Shown here: in pieces, positions 1 to 14,700 of the stretch
How the letters are laid out: every line of letters begins with the position of its first letter
Numbering within the stretch: position 1 is the first letter of the stretch
Source: Spirogloea muscicola
Lineage: Eukaryota; Streptophyta; Zygnematophyceae; Spirogloeales; Spirogloeaceae
Direction of reading: 5' to 3'
Assembly (NCBI GenBank): GCA_009602725.1
Contig: WELB01000072.1
Coordinates: 94,345-158,344, forward strand
DNA: 64,000 nt
Made by a program: the position numbers and the translations under genes
The notes under the pieces: generated by a model
The model's input: only the letters and a program-made list of their open reading frames with translations
Database searches by the model: none
What the model was told of the DNA's origin: nothing

Positions 1-2113
<2,113 letters not shown>

Positions 2114-2960
2114 CTCCCGTGTCGGCTGCTGCGAGGCAGTTGTTGGCCCCCCAGCTGACTGCTGCAAAATGCGACTCCCAGGGCAATGTAGATTGCCCAC
2201 ACAATTTTGCCCCAGCTGCTCCCATCAATTAGACTGCCAGTCCCTTGCAATTTGCTTGCAGACTTCCTCTCTGAATGTGGCCCTCCAAGTACAGGTCCAA
2301 GGTGTTGGCGAGTAGCTGCGCCAAATGAGAGCTCTGGCTGCTGTGCTACTGGGAAGGCCTGGAGGAGCCTCAGCTGCGAGAGATGGTGCCTCCTCATTTT
2401 GGTTCCGAGGATGCGACCATGCACTCAAACGGTGCCCTTGGCAGTTGGTCAAGTCTGCCCCGACGATCGGAGCTGTGCGAGCCTGACAGCCCTAGCTGCT
2501 CGAGCTGAGGCCCCCTTGCTGCAGAAAGAGTCTTGGGATGATACAGCTGCTTACGGCGGAGTGGATATAGCGGAAACAGCGGAAATAGCGGATATAGAGG
2601 ATAAGGCGGATATAGCGGCAATTGCGGATGTAGCGGAACTGCGGGGAGCCGGGAGCTGCGACTGCCGCTTCGCCTGTCAGCGTTAGTGCTCGGGGGCTGC
2701 GGCTGTCAGCGTCAGAGCTCGGGAGCTGCGGCGGACGCGATCGCGGATCGCCGCGATCGCGGATCGCGGCGGCCGGGGGTACGGAGATGCCGCGGAGGGG
2801 CCGGGAAACGGTCATTTCGGCGGCGGCGGCGGCGAGTGTGGGGATGCAGCGAGGTTAGGCAGCGCTCAGAAGACGAGCCCCGCGCCGCCCCGCCGGAGGC
2901 GCCGCAAACCGCGGCGGCCGCGGCGGCGGCGGCGGCGGCTGCGGCGACGGCGGCGCGGCT
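2114..2960. other. Intergenic and 5' leader region between ATCase and HPAT gene
   Basis: No gene recognised. GC rises steeply toward the HPAT start. It holds a 9-base minisatellite (2560-2642) and then CpG-rich sequence with repeated GCGATCGCGGATCGC-like words at 2735-2775 and a (GCG)n run just before the ATG at 2961. It probably contains the 3' UTR of ATCase and the promoter and leader of the HPAT gene. Confidence 0.5.
2560..2642 (+). repeat. GCGGATATA-type 9-base minisatellite
   Basis: About nine imperfect tandem units of GCGGATATA / GCGGAAATA, read directly. Unit variants include GCGGAAACA and GAGGATAAG. It lies about 320 bases upstream of the HPAT start codon. Confidence 0.8.
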
Positions 2961-5900
2961 ATGAAGTCGCTTAAGAAGCAGGTGTCGCACGGGCCGACGT
3001 GCCGGTCACTGGCGCTGTTGCTCGCCGGGGCGTGCGTGATCGCCATCGGGCTCGGCCCCAAGCTGCGCATCCACCGCGGCGGCGCGTACGAGGAGTGAGC
3101 TCCCCGCCCTCGCCCCCGCCGAGTGCGGCGCCGGCTGCGACGGCGGCGGCGGCGGCGGCGGGGGCCGTGGCAATGAGCGTTCCTGCGATCCGCGCGGTCC
3201 ATGCTCTGCTGCTGGTGCGGCCGAGCGGTCATTGCTGGCCTTGCCTTGCTCGCCATGGCGCTCGCTCGGGCTCCTCCGAGTTCCCGCCACGCCGTGCGCT
3301 CGCTCGGCCTTTCGCTGCGCCGCGATGACGGCGGCCGCCGCCGCCGGCGTTCTGGCGCTCGCGCGCAGCGAGGACGTGGCCGACGGCTATGGCTCGGACG
3401 ACCTCCGGAGGATCAAGGTGAGGCTGCGGCCCGCCCCCTCTCGCCGCCGCCACCATTCCCCCAGCTCTCTCTGCGCCGTCGCTGCAAGCCACTGTGCCAC
3501 TGGCCCTCACACCGCCGCTGCCCGGCTCCACTGCCTCTGCACTGCGGGGCTCCATTGCCGCTGCTGGGGCTTGGCATTGCGGCCTGCATTGTGTCCCGGC
3601 TTTGCCCGTGAAGTAGTGAACGACAGTGGCGCCCAAGGAGCTTGAGCTCGAGCTCGAGCAGCTGGGCTGCCGCTGCTTGCCATTGCCAAGGACGAGCTTG
3701 ACGCGCAGCTCGGAGAATTCCGCACTGCCATCCGTGGCTGCCGTCGTCGCCTGGCCAGACTGACCTGCCCCTGTCCGCCCCGCGGCTGCGGCCCACTTCG
3801 TTCTCTGAGACGCCAGCTCGTGTTGGTGTGTCGGCATTCAGCCAACAGTGACGGCCACGGCAGGCCGGCAGGCCCGGGAACGGCGCGAGCGCGAGGAGGC
3901 GTTGGTGCGGGACGCGCGGGAGCAGTTCGGGCAGGCCGCCGGCGGCGGCAAGTCGTCCGGGCGGGGAGCCATCCACGTCATCGTCACCAGCAATGGCTCG
4001 CCGTACCTCAATTGGCAGAACCGCATCATGTACCACACCTACCAGAAGGTCGCGCTGCCTTTCCCTCTCTCAACAGCCTCAGCCTACTCAGAAGGATCAC
4101 TGTTGAGTATATGCAGTCGAGTGATCAGAATGTAGGCGCTCCTCCATAGTCGTAGTAAGGTGACAAGACAGCACTCTCTGTAGCTCCTTGCCTCAGCGGA
4201 CCCGCTTTGACTTTTGTGAGTGGTCTTCACCAGGTCGCCGCACTGCCAGAGAGCGACATGAAGTACTTTACGAGGGTCTTGCACCGCTCCAAGCCCGACG
4301 CACTCATGGAGGAGATCCCAACGGTCAGAGTCTAACTCAACCAAGTCGAGTCAAAGTCAAGTCCCTAGTCTGTATCGTCGTACCGTATGTTTACCACAAC
4401 TAGAATGGTGAGTAACACCTATTAAAGTCACTGAAACTTCCTATGTACCTACTTCTGAAGGAGTGCTGAGATTGATTGGTCGTGGCCATGCAGTTCAGGG
4501 TGGAACCGCTGGATGCGACGTGCGATGAGTGGTGAGCATCCCATATGCTTTCAGACTATTCCTCAGCCAGCAGGGCTGATGGTTGTTACTGCTCGACATG
4601 CAAAGTAGCAGCTCAGGGCGCTGCTTCTTTGACTATTCCTGCCAAGCTCCAGAGAACTCTTAGAGTCTGTGACTTAGTCCAACTCTAGACCCTCACACAG
4701 ACGAACTTCAGCCGTCTTGTCAGTGATCATTGATGAGGAGCGGCCAAGCAGCTTACGTTCTGTTGAATTACTGCGAGGTGGACACAACTGTGACACGGGC
4801 CAGGTTGCATGACCTTTCAGGTGCGAGTACCCGGTTGCCAGCCGGCCCAATGCCATCCAGCAGTGGCTGGACTCGGACGACCCCAAAGGAGACTGGGTGT
4901 TCATGATTGAGACTGACTATGTGTTTGTCAAGTAAGCATGCAAATATCTGACGCCTAGTGTCTGGATCTCTCAGATAGGATAACTTTGTTTGCTCTGCCA
5001 GGCAGCTTGCTTGCACAGTATTGCTTGTCAAAATGCAGTCAGTGATCAGAGCCGGACTCGTCAGACTCGTCACTCGACAGACTCGCAGACTTCCTTGCTA
5101 CATAAAGTTGGTCACAGCGCCGTCGACAGAAAAAGTCGGAGAAGTAGTGGCTAGATCTAGAAGTCTGCATCTATGATCTTCTGAGTTTGCTCTGGTTCTT
5201 ATGCTGCAGGCCAGCCAGGATACCAGCGACTGGCCGAGCCATCGGCTTTCCATTTGGCTACATCTCACCAACGCACGGCGCTGTCAGCAGCGTCATGGAA
5301 AGGCACGGATACGCATGCCGCCTGCCATGCTCAAGCTTTAGAGATTCTGTTTCCTCGTTGAACATCCATTTCAGCACACCACACGAGCAACTCTCAGGTC
5401 ATCTTGCAGTATGAAGCTTACTGATTTACACTGCAAGCTATGTTGGTATGGGCAGATACTTTCCGGAGGGTGATGTCAAGGACATTCCAGGGACTGGCAA
5501 TGCACCAACTCTAATGCCCACCTCAGAGTTGCGGTGGGTTATCTTGAAAAGCCTCTGTAATAAGGACGCTTTGATGTTCACAAAGCCTTTTTTGCACTGA
5601 TACTCAAGTCATTGCTGCGTGGTCTTTCCTCAGCAAGAGTCTGTCGGGCTCAATCAAGTTGCTACCTGCTGTCAGTTCAGCTCGGCTTTCACAATGGAGA
5701 GCATCCCTTGTTTTAGGTTTGTGTCGATTTCATCAAGTTGACTAGCGTCACGCAAGGTTTTTGCTACAGGTGTGGCCAAAGCTGCTGCTAGAAATTCCTT
5801 CAAGCGATAGTTGCATACAATGCAGATGCTGCAAGGAGACATTTGTCACAAACTCATTGGGATCCCCTTTCCCTTGGCCAGGCGAGTGGTGCCTCTGTGG

Positions 5901-8900
5901 GTGGATCTTACTGCCAAGATTGAGGCTGATGAAGATGCCAAGCAGGCGCTTGGGTGAGCTCTCTGCAGGAGCCTTGAAGCTCCTTGTGGGACGGCAGCAA
6001 GGCCATATTCTCTCTGCCTTGCTAGCCCTATTCACTGCCTGTAAAGCTGGATCAAAGCTGCGCTGGGGCTGTCTGCTGCAGGTGGGTGAGGGAAATGTAC
6101 GCCTTCTCGCTGGCCGCTGCAAAGGCAAAGGTTGAAATTGACCTCCCGGCTATGCCAGGCGCGATCATGAGCCAGGTATGCTTGCCTCTCTCAGTTGTTA
6201 CCCGGCTTGGTCCACAATGTCGAGAGGTTGCTACAGTGCTCCTTGTTCAGACATTCTGTAGCTGTATGGAGCTTGCTTTGCATGGTGTGCACACAAATGT
6301 CAATGAACTAGGAGATTACATCAGCAGGTGCTTTGTGGAAGGGTTCTTTCTTTTCTCCAACTTCTTTGCTGCCAAGCCTCACCAACTTTGATAGTGCTCA
6401 ACGTACGTGCTGTCCACTGTTCCAGCCTCCAGCGGACGAGGTTGTGGGTGATGCACTCCTCCTGCACTATACTTGGGGTAGTGTTATCAAGGTATATAAG
6501 TGGCAGACCTGCACTTCAGTACAGGCTGTCTGCATTACAAGACAATGAGCAACTGATTGGTTGGATGGAAGATGTCTTCTGTATTGCGACAGATTTTAGA
6601 GTGCAATCGGCAGCTTGCTGCCGTTCCTGCAGCTGGTGAAGTCCTCGTTGGTTCATGATGCAGGATCACGAGAGCCAGCGGGTAGTCTGGTCCTTCGATA
6701 AGCGCACATATACAGCTCGGGGGATGCCAGATCGGATACTTGAGCCTCCACAGGATCTGGTAAGATGGTCTACATCACAGTCTTGATATATCTCGGATAC
6801 AGCGTGCTTGAACAGGTAGCAATACCCTGTGGTATGATTGCTGTGTGTCTGAAGCATATGCTGATTGGTACATGATTGGAAGCTCATAAGTTTCCACTTC
6901 TATCTTAGACGTAGTGGTAAACAAGCAACCAAGACTGAAAGTAATGTATCAGCAGTGAAAGTAGTCGCTGTGTTTGCAAGGATGGAGTGACCTGCAGGCT
7001 TCTGTATTCATGATGTGTTGCTTGCAGGCTACAGAGGCACAGAAAGTACTCATTCAGATGATGAATGAGGCAATTGATAGCCTGCCAAAGTACACAAACA
7101 CAGAGCTGCTTGAGCTCCAAGGAGTTGAGAATAAGACTCCGGCTCAAATAGAAGCTATCAAGGCAGAGGATGCCACCAGACTTGCAAAGACTGGGGGCCT
7201 CAGCTCCTCGGCCCTCCAAGGGACAGGCAGGACAAAGGATTGGGTGGAGCCTCCGCCAGGAACTGGCATTCACGTGATGGTCACCAGCAACGGCAATGCC
7301 TACATGAACTGGCAGGCCCGCATCATGTACTACACTTTCCTCAAGGTCAGTGATTTACCGTGTTCAAGGAGCATCTGGCTGCACGGCGTGCAAGGCTGCC
7401 GTTTTTCTGTCATCTCAGTCTCATCATGGTCTGGCACAACCTAGCAGAGGCTTGGTCTCATGAAGCCCTGGTGCGGCAGCAGGTAGCTGCTGTTCCTGGC
7501 AGTGACATGAAGTGGTTCACAAGGGTGCTGCACCGGATGACGGAGGATGATCTCATGTTTGAGATACACACGGTGTGTAACACTGAGCTGCTTCATAGCA
7601 GAGATGCTAGGTGCAGAATAAAGACAGATGTCTGCGAAAGTGGGTAATGGCTAAACAGGTGGCACATCAGAAACATCAGCTGGTGCTGAACATGGTCATT
7701 GTGCTTCCGGCCTGCGCACAACTTGCAGTTAAGGGTTGATCCGCTGGACCCCAAGTGCGATGTCTGGTGTGACTACCCTGTGGCTTCCCGCCCTTGGGCC
7801 ATCCAGCAGTGGCTGAACTCTGGGGACGTCAAGGGTGACTGGGTGGCCATGATCGAGACTGACTATGTCTTCGTCAAGTATGCATAGCCCCAATGCACAA
7901 AGTCGTCAACATAGGCCTCAGTTCAAGGTGTCTGATCAGGTCATATGGAGAAAGTCTTGCTCATGGTCAATACCCTGCACCAATATCAGGAAGCAATGTG
8001 ACAAACACGTATGTTGCTTCGTATGGAAGCTTTCTCTTCCATAACATTTGACTTTAAACAAGTGCAGAGAAGACACGTCAATGGCAAAGCTTCTGTTGTA
8101 AACTTAGCCTGTCTCCTGTCCAACTTGCTCTTCCTCCTTGTTGAGGGCTTGGAAGCCCATCATTAAGTTGCTGTTGTGGTGGTCCTTCAGGCCTCTTGAC
8201 ATACCAGTCAGTGGCAGAGCACTTGGATTTCCATTTGGTTACATCATTCCCACGTATCCTTCAATCGAGAAAACAATGCACAAGTCAGCCCCTACCTTTT
8301 GCCGCAAGTACTTGGGTTGCATTGGGATGCATATGTGCCACGTGCCTTATTATCTGTCTTTCTGTCAATCTGTCCATCCTTGTTGACTCTCTTCATAGCT
8401 GTCAGTCAAATTTGGCTTTGGTCATGTACTTGTTAAGTGTGGTTTCACAGAGTTCTTTGGGTGCTATACATGCTGAGTCTTGTGATAGTTACTGGGATGT
8501 AGTCGACACTTTCTATGTGAGCTCTGATGACACAAAGAAGAAATAGCAAGTAATACTGTATCTGGTTCCTGCATCTTGCAGGTTCTATCCGGGTAATTTG
8601 AGTGACATACCTGGCACTGGAAATGCTCCTGTTGTACTCAAGACTGAGGATCTCCGGTGTGTCATCTGGAGCTGCCTGTTCAAAACTGCTTTCTACCCCA
8701 CAGAACATCATTCCTTTGTTGCACCTGCTCTCTTTTCTGAGCTCCTACACGTCTTGACGTGCTTCAACAATCTCCACATGTCGTTCTTACCGGGCTAAAT
8801 GTGATGTTGTGCATCGCAGGCGAGTAAATCCCATTTGGGTCAAAATTACTGCCCAGATAGAGGCTGATTCAGTTGCCAAGGAGGAGCTTGGGTAAGAAAT

Positions 8901-10116
8901 ATCTGCATGGCGTATCTGTGCAATCAAGTAGCCGTCTAATTTGTTGTCTTCTCGGCAAAGTGTGTCAACAAGTGTGCATACTGGACCAAGTTTGTACACT
9001 GCAATGCATTTAGCATGAAGGCCATGTATTTTTCAGCTGGATTGTTTGCCAGTTACTGATACATTGCAGCACAAGTTTTTGACCAGTCGACGTGCTTTTG
9101 ACTTGCTTTGCATCAACTCTTGTTGCCGGGTACTTGCTTGTGCTATGCAGGTGGGTAAGAGAGATGTATGCCTTCAGCATATCCGCAGCATTGGCTAAGA
9201 TGCCGATCGATTTGCCACCAGTGCCGCATGCCATTATGGTACAGGTGTGTTTATATAAGAGAACCTCTTCACTGAAAGCAATGACTTATAGCTGTTCGGG
9301 CCATGGCCTGGGAGACCAGTGCCAAACAAGCAATAAGGAGAGCCATATTGATTTGCCTTGCTTCACTTGATTGGAGCTTGTTCTTACTTCTTATAAGAAT
9401 CAACGACAGGGTCAGCTAGTTACAATTTGTTAGTGGTACCCCTGACAAAAGTACCTAATTTGAATACACAACGCAAGAGGGCGTGATTTGTGCTTAGTAT
9501 GCATACATTATTGACCTCATTGACTTGAGCTTGTGTTGCATACAGCCTCCTGCTGATTCGATCCTTGGGGATGCTGCTATCATCCACTACACGTGGGGTC
9601 AGGACATCAAGGTTCGTGCCCCAGATATGTCTCACTTCCGTAGGCCATCACGCGTATCTAACAAGTGGCAAGAACGAGGCCAAGATGGAACCATCAGTTG
9701 AGAGTTCTTTAGGTGGTACATTCTGATTGGTGTGTGATGGCCGTATATTTGTATACCAGACGGAGAGCGGGACTCTATTGTGGCATTGGGATAAGCGCGA
9801 CTACACCACCGGGGGCCTGCCCAAGCCCATTCCTGAGCCACCTGAAGGAGTAAGACTTGCTTCTCCAATTGCCAGTACTGATCTACTGCAACTAGCACTT
9901 GGAAGTCAATGACTGGAGACCAGTCAAAGAATCAAATGACCAACATAATGAGGGAAACCTGTGTTCTTGCTGGAAGTGACTTACACACACAAATTTGATG
10001 CCAAAAATTTCAAACACCGGTCTGTGCAGATGGCGACCTCCTTGCAGACCATTTTTGTGAAATCTATGAACGAGGCTCTGACAACTCTGCCACATGATCC
10101 GAAAAGTGCTCCTTAG
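2961..10116 (+). CDS. Tandem two-domain hydroxyproline O-arabinosyltransferase-like protein
   Basis: HPAT enzymes add arabinose to hydroxyproline of extensins and signalling peptides in the Golgi. Twenty-two exons join in phase to 753 residues; the usual HPAT is about 360. Exon 1 (2961-3094) gives a short basic N-terminus and one hydrophobic segment (LALLLAGACVIAIGLG), a type II Golgi anchor. Domain 1 (about residues 100-376) has HVIVTSNGSPYLNWQNRIMY, FTRVLHR, VASRPNAIQQWL, IETDYVFVK, GFPFGYISPTHG, GTGNAPTLM and WVREMYAFS. Domain 2 (about 455-753) repeats all of these: HVMVTSNGNAYMNWQARIMY, FTRVLHR, IETDYVFVK, GTGNAPVV, WVREMYAFS, IIHYTWG. A linker of about 80 residues joins them. The start fits the anchor; the stop is TAG at 10114. 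Peptidyl-serine galactosyltransferases are distant relatives, but the motifs resemble HPAT more. One intron (after 5302) uses a GC donor. Confidence 0.9.
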
Positions 10117-11746
10117 GGCTCTACCCTTCTCAGACTCTTTCACTTGTGGTGTTGCATACATGTCGCAAGTGAATGATTTCCTATGATTCTTTTATTTACA
10201 CAAAATTGGCCACTAGTAAGGTTGGTGCTTAGCACCTATCCCATTGAGGAAGTCTGGTAGTGTAATATGCAATACCTGCAGCTTGCCGCTATCAAAGTAG
10301 TAATCAATGGTTCTTGGCATGCACAACACACTGGACGAGTACCATCATCAACAGACTGGTGTGCAAAATACCACGCCCTCCCTCCTCTACCTATAAGCCT
10401 GCTGGACTTGCAGCTTACCTCGGGATTGTATGGCCTTGTTTGATTGTCAAGGCTTCCTTGCTTATCAAAGCAAGGCTCTGGAGTTGAGGCCCAGCATTAT
10501 CATCGCCCTCCTGACCGACTTGTTGACCGACTTGTGAAGACTTCCCCCGCCCTGAAGGCCAGCAGTTCGGGTACAGCACCTCTGACCAACCAGTGAACCT
10601 CGAACCTCAAACCTCTGGTCGGAGTAACTGGATGCCCTCAACAACCGAAGCTTGGGGCGAGCCTGCTTTTGGAAGTGGAGGGATATGGGCTGCTTGACAG
10701 GGCCTAAGACTGTTATAGGCCAGGCAGAAGAAAGTCACAGCTCTAGGAGCTAGTAGAGGGAACGATATTCGACAGCGAGAGCGGGCAGCCCTGAAGATGA
10801 AGCTCTTCGAATAAGAGGGGATTGTTGTGAAAGGCCAGCCTAGAAGATTGACAAACTAGGTGGAGGCCCCAAGACGAGAAGACCAGCCAAGCCACAAATG
10901 CGGCCAGCCCTAAGAAGAGATTGCTCTGTCATACAGGGGCAATTGTCTGTGGAAGGCCAGCCCTGAAGACTGGAACAAGGTCAGTGCAAGGTAAACGGAA
11001 GTAGCTCTTCCAGAGGGGTTGATGATGGCAGAAGGCCAGCCCAAAAGAGAGTAAGTAACTCAACAGCCATGGCACTGCCTGCCCGCAAGTGCACTCCGTG
11101 AGCCTGGGACCGCTGGAAGTTTATGTTGTTATCTTTTTGGGCTGGCTTTTCACAGCCCTCCCCTCCTTTGAATGAGCTTACATCGTTGTAGAATCCTTTG
11201 GCTGGAATATCACAGCAATGCCTCACACTGGAAGTGCTGTTTCTTCTCACAGCGATTGCCTTGCTTAGGAAGAGCCGCGTCTTTCTTGAGACCCCAGCAA
11301 GCGATAGTAGCAAAGGTAGCCAAAAGGCGATGGACAGAAGAGGGAGTAGCACAGACCGGCGTTGGAGGTTCGGGGTTCACGCCGTCCCGTTGGCTTTCTG
11401 GCGGGAAAGCGTCCTGCCTAACACCGGGGCGCCCCCCGGGCGCGGCGTCGCGGCTGACGGCGCCGCCTCGGCGCCGTGAGCGTGCCGCCGGCCTCCNCGC
11501 CGCCAACAACAAGCGCTGCTGCGTCGAGCCGTCCCGGCTCTTGCCGGCGCCTCCCGGCGCCGTGCGGTGCTCTCGCTCTCGCCGTCGCAGAGCCGGCGCG
11601 CGCCACGGCGGCGCTTCTCGACGGGGCTCTCCCGGCGACGGCGGCGGCGACGGCGGCGGCCTCGACGGAGGGCGATGCGGCGGCGGATATCGCGGCCGCA
11701 GGATCCCGGGGCCAAGTGCGGCCGCTGATGCCACACGGCCGCGACG
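10117..11746. other. Intergenic region with degenerate dispersed repeats and leader of the histidine kinase
   Basis: No coding gene recognised. From about 10700 to 11170 it contains several partial copies of the palindromic repeat family in the reverse orientation (GGCCAGCCC or similar, each followed by AAGA-type purine runs) and one forward copy near 11138 (GGGCTGGCTTTTCACAGCCC). From 11380 the sequence turns GC-rich, with a single unresolved base at 11497, up to the kinase start at 11747. Confidence 0.5.
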
Positions 11747-14700
11747 ATGGGGTGCGTCGTCACTAAGGATGCGCCCGAGGCCGCCGCCGCCAGCAAGGAC
11801 GCGCAGGCCGCCCGGGAGCACGGTGCGGGAGATGCAGGCGCCGACATGGTCATCAAGAGCGGGCTGCAGGACTTTGCGGAGGAGGACGCTGGCAGCGCGG
11901 GGTCGCTGACGGCGGGCGACTTCGCCTTCCCGGCGGCGGCGGCGGAGCAGATGTACCCGCTGGAGCGGTCGCCCTCGCCCTCCGGCCTCGACCACTCGCA
12001 TCCTGTAAGCCCAGGGCAGACAAGGGCAGCACGAGACTCGAGTGCCTCTTAGCCAATTGACTGGCAGAGCTCCCACTGTGACACATTCTGCATTGAGTGA
12101 GCGCCACACAGCTCCTCTTTGCCGGTTGCCAGGCCGCTGGCCTTGTCGTCGGCACGATTTTGACACGCTCTCGCCTGTTCCAGCTGGACATCAACTTCAG
12201 ATCGCCGTCCGGCCGGTCGCAGGACTTCAGGAGCCAGAGCAATGCCTCGGACCTTCGTGAGTACTTAGAGGCGCAGCAGGTCAGCCTGGACGGCCAGCAG
12301 GCGAACTTTGAGGACGATGCGGCGACTTCCGAGAGCAAGGAATCAGTCGATGAAGTATTTTACCCCATGACCCTTGGTCCAGAGCGACCAAAGGAGGGCT
12401 CTATTTTCAATGCCCAGGTGAAGCACATCAGCGAATGGTGTAGACTATAGCTTTGGTGTACTCATGTCGGACGTGGTTGCAAGTTGCAAGGCATTTGCTT
12501 GCACATGGCCTTGTGGCATCATCAGAAAGCAGTTCACTCAGCTGTTCTCCTTGTACAAAAGAAAGTGCTTTACTTTCAGGAAAGTTCATGACAAAGAGGT
12601 TGGACCAGGGAAACCCGTAGGTGTCAGAGACAGTATCTCAGCAGGTTGCATGGTGCTTTGTCAGCAGGGCGCCCCTTTTCCATCAAATGAAGATTTTAGA
12701 TTACAGGTTTTGAGGAACTATAATCTGCTTGACACGGTATGGAGCTTACTTGTCACAAGCACAGTCGGAGTGATGATTTCAGCCAGCTTGTGTCCAGGGC
12801 ATCACTATTGAATCTTACCACATATGGCTTTGTGTTCGTCGACCATGCCAAATATCAATTCACTGCAATGGCCATGGTGTTGTAGTACCAGAGGCATTTG
12901 CGAAGGATTGAGTGAGCCTGCTTTTGCATTCTACATCAGTCATGAAATTTGGAATTGGTTGTTTGACAATGACAGGTACCAGAGCCGAGATATGACCGGC
13001 TGACAGCTCTTGCAGGCAAACTTTTCCAGGTCTGCCTCATGACACTGCTTGTTACCATACTTACAGGAGCTGCCACTTGCAATTACCATCACCTTGTGGT
13101 CTAGAGCGTTTTGACATTCAACATATTGCAGCTGTGTGTTGCTTTGTTCCTGTCAAGAGTAATCATCTGAGACTAACATGCAGAGGATTGTGACGGTGCA
13201 GTGTCCTGTTGCTCTAGTCTCCTTGGTGGATAGCAAGAGGCAGTGGTTCAAGGTAATTACTCTATAACTGAACTTTGCAATCCTGGGCAGCTATGAGAAG
13301 TGTGTAGGAAATAGATAAGAAAGGAGGCCTAAACGAGTTGTCAGTACCTTATAGCACCCTTCTTTGACGTACCAGCTTGTTTGATCTGATATACATGGTT
13401 TCTGAGAGATGTCCTGCATTTCTGCAGTCAAATGTGGGACTGCCAGGAGTGACAGAGACTGATCGCTGCTCCTCATTTTGTGCTTACACTCTTCTTCCAG
13501 CGTACGAATCTCATCACCTCCTCTTAATAGCTTCAATGTTCCATCACTGAACATCTGCTTGCCCAAGGGGCAAATTAGCAGCAAGTCAGACCTTCTCCAC
13601 CAGTCACAAATTCGTTGTGGTTGGTGATCGTGAGGGAAAGCTTTGAAGGAGGTGTTGTTAGGCTGCAGGCTGTAAGCCTTCTTCTCTTTACTTCACAACT
13701 CTGGAGAAAGTGCGTGATTTGACTACTTTCTCTGGATCTTCCAAGCAACCAATGCTAACCTGGTATAGCTGATGTGAATCTTATCACTGGTGCACAGGAA
13801 GAAGCCTTGCTTAATCGTGAGGAATGCAACAAAGGACTCCAGATTCAATCAGAACCCTCTGGTGTGTTGCCACCTGCTAGTTTTGCAGCTTATAGTGGAC
13901 AACAAAACCATTCCAACTCATGCTTTAACATTGGCAGTCCGTGAGCTTGATGCTGAATGTCTCCAGCATGTGCATGTATGGCAGGTTACAGGAGCTCCTC
14001 ATATTCGTTTCTATGCTGGAGCTCCACTGTTGACATCTGGTGGATTTGTGCTGGGATCATTGTATGCAATTACATGTTTTTTTATTATGAAGATCTTATT
14101 GAGTGGTCTTGGCAAAAATAGACTTGGAAGTTGCAGACAGAACAATACTATCTTGTTTAATGGGTTATGCCACAACGTGACAGTCTGGCTTTGTGGCAGA
14201 CATGCTCATCACTATCTGATACACTACATATGTACGCGTGTTTGTTCTTAGGTGCGTCATTGATTTTAAGCCAAGGGAATTTAGCCAACAAGAAGAAGAT
14301 CTTCTTCTCTCTCTTGCTCAGCTTGTAGTCTTGGTAAGCTTTCGCAACTCGTGGTTGTTCTTCAAAGCTGTTTTGTGCTTATGTGCTTCAGTAGTCTCAA
14401 ATTTGGAGGATTGTAGCAGCATTGACACATAGTCGATAAGAAGGTGCGCATCAGCCTGTCATTTCTCTTCTGAAATTGGACCATGGGTTGCTTGGCCAGG
14501 AAATAGAAAAGCATACGCAGCAGCTTGAGCTCCAGCGCATGCAGGCAGAAAAATTCGAGGAGGACAAGAAGGGCTTACTGCTTGCAATTGGTATGTTATG
14601 AAATGGTTCTGAGCAAGTTGCTTGCAGCTACACATCAACAACGTCATGGCCAAAAATTGCAAGCCTTTTTGCCATCCTTGATCCCAGCTACGTGTTTGTC

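Noticed and set aside
12620-12655. Intron at 12620 in the histidine kinase
   Set aside because: A GT follows CCCGTAG, but no acceptor before [10 protein letters not shown] keeps the frame, while the sequence reads open across.
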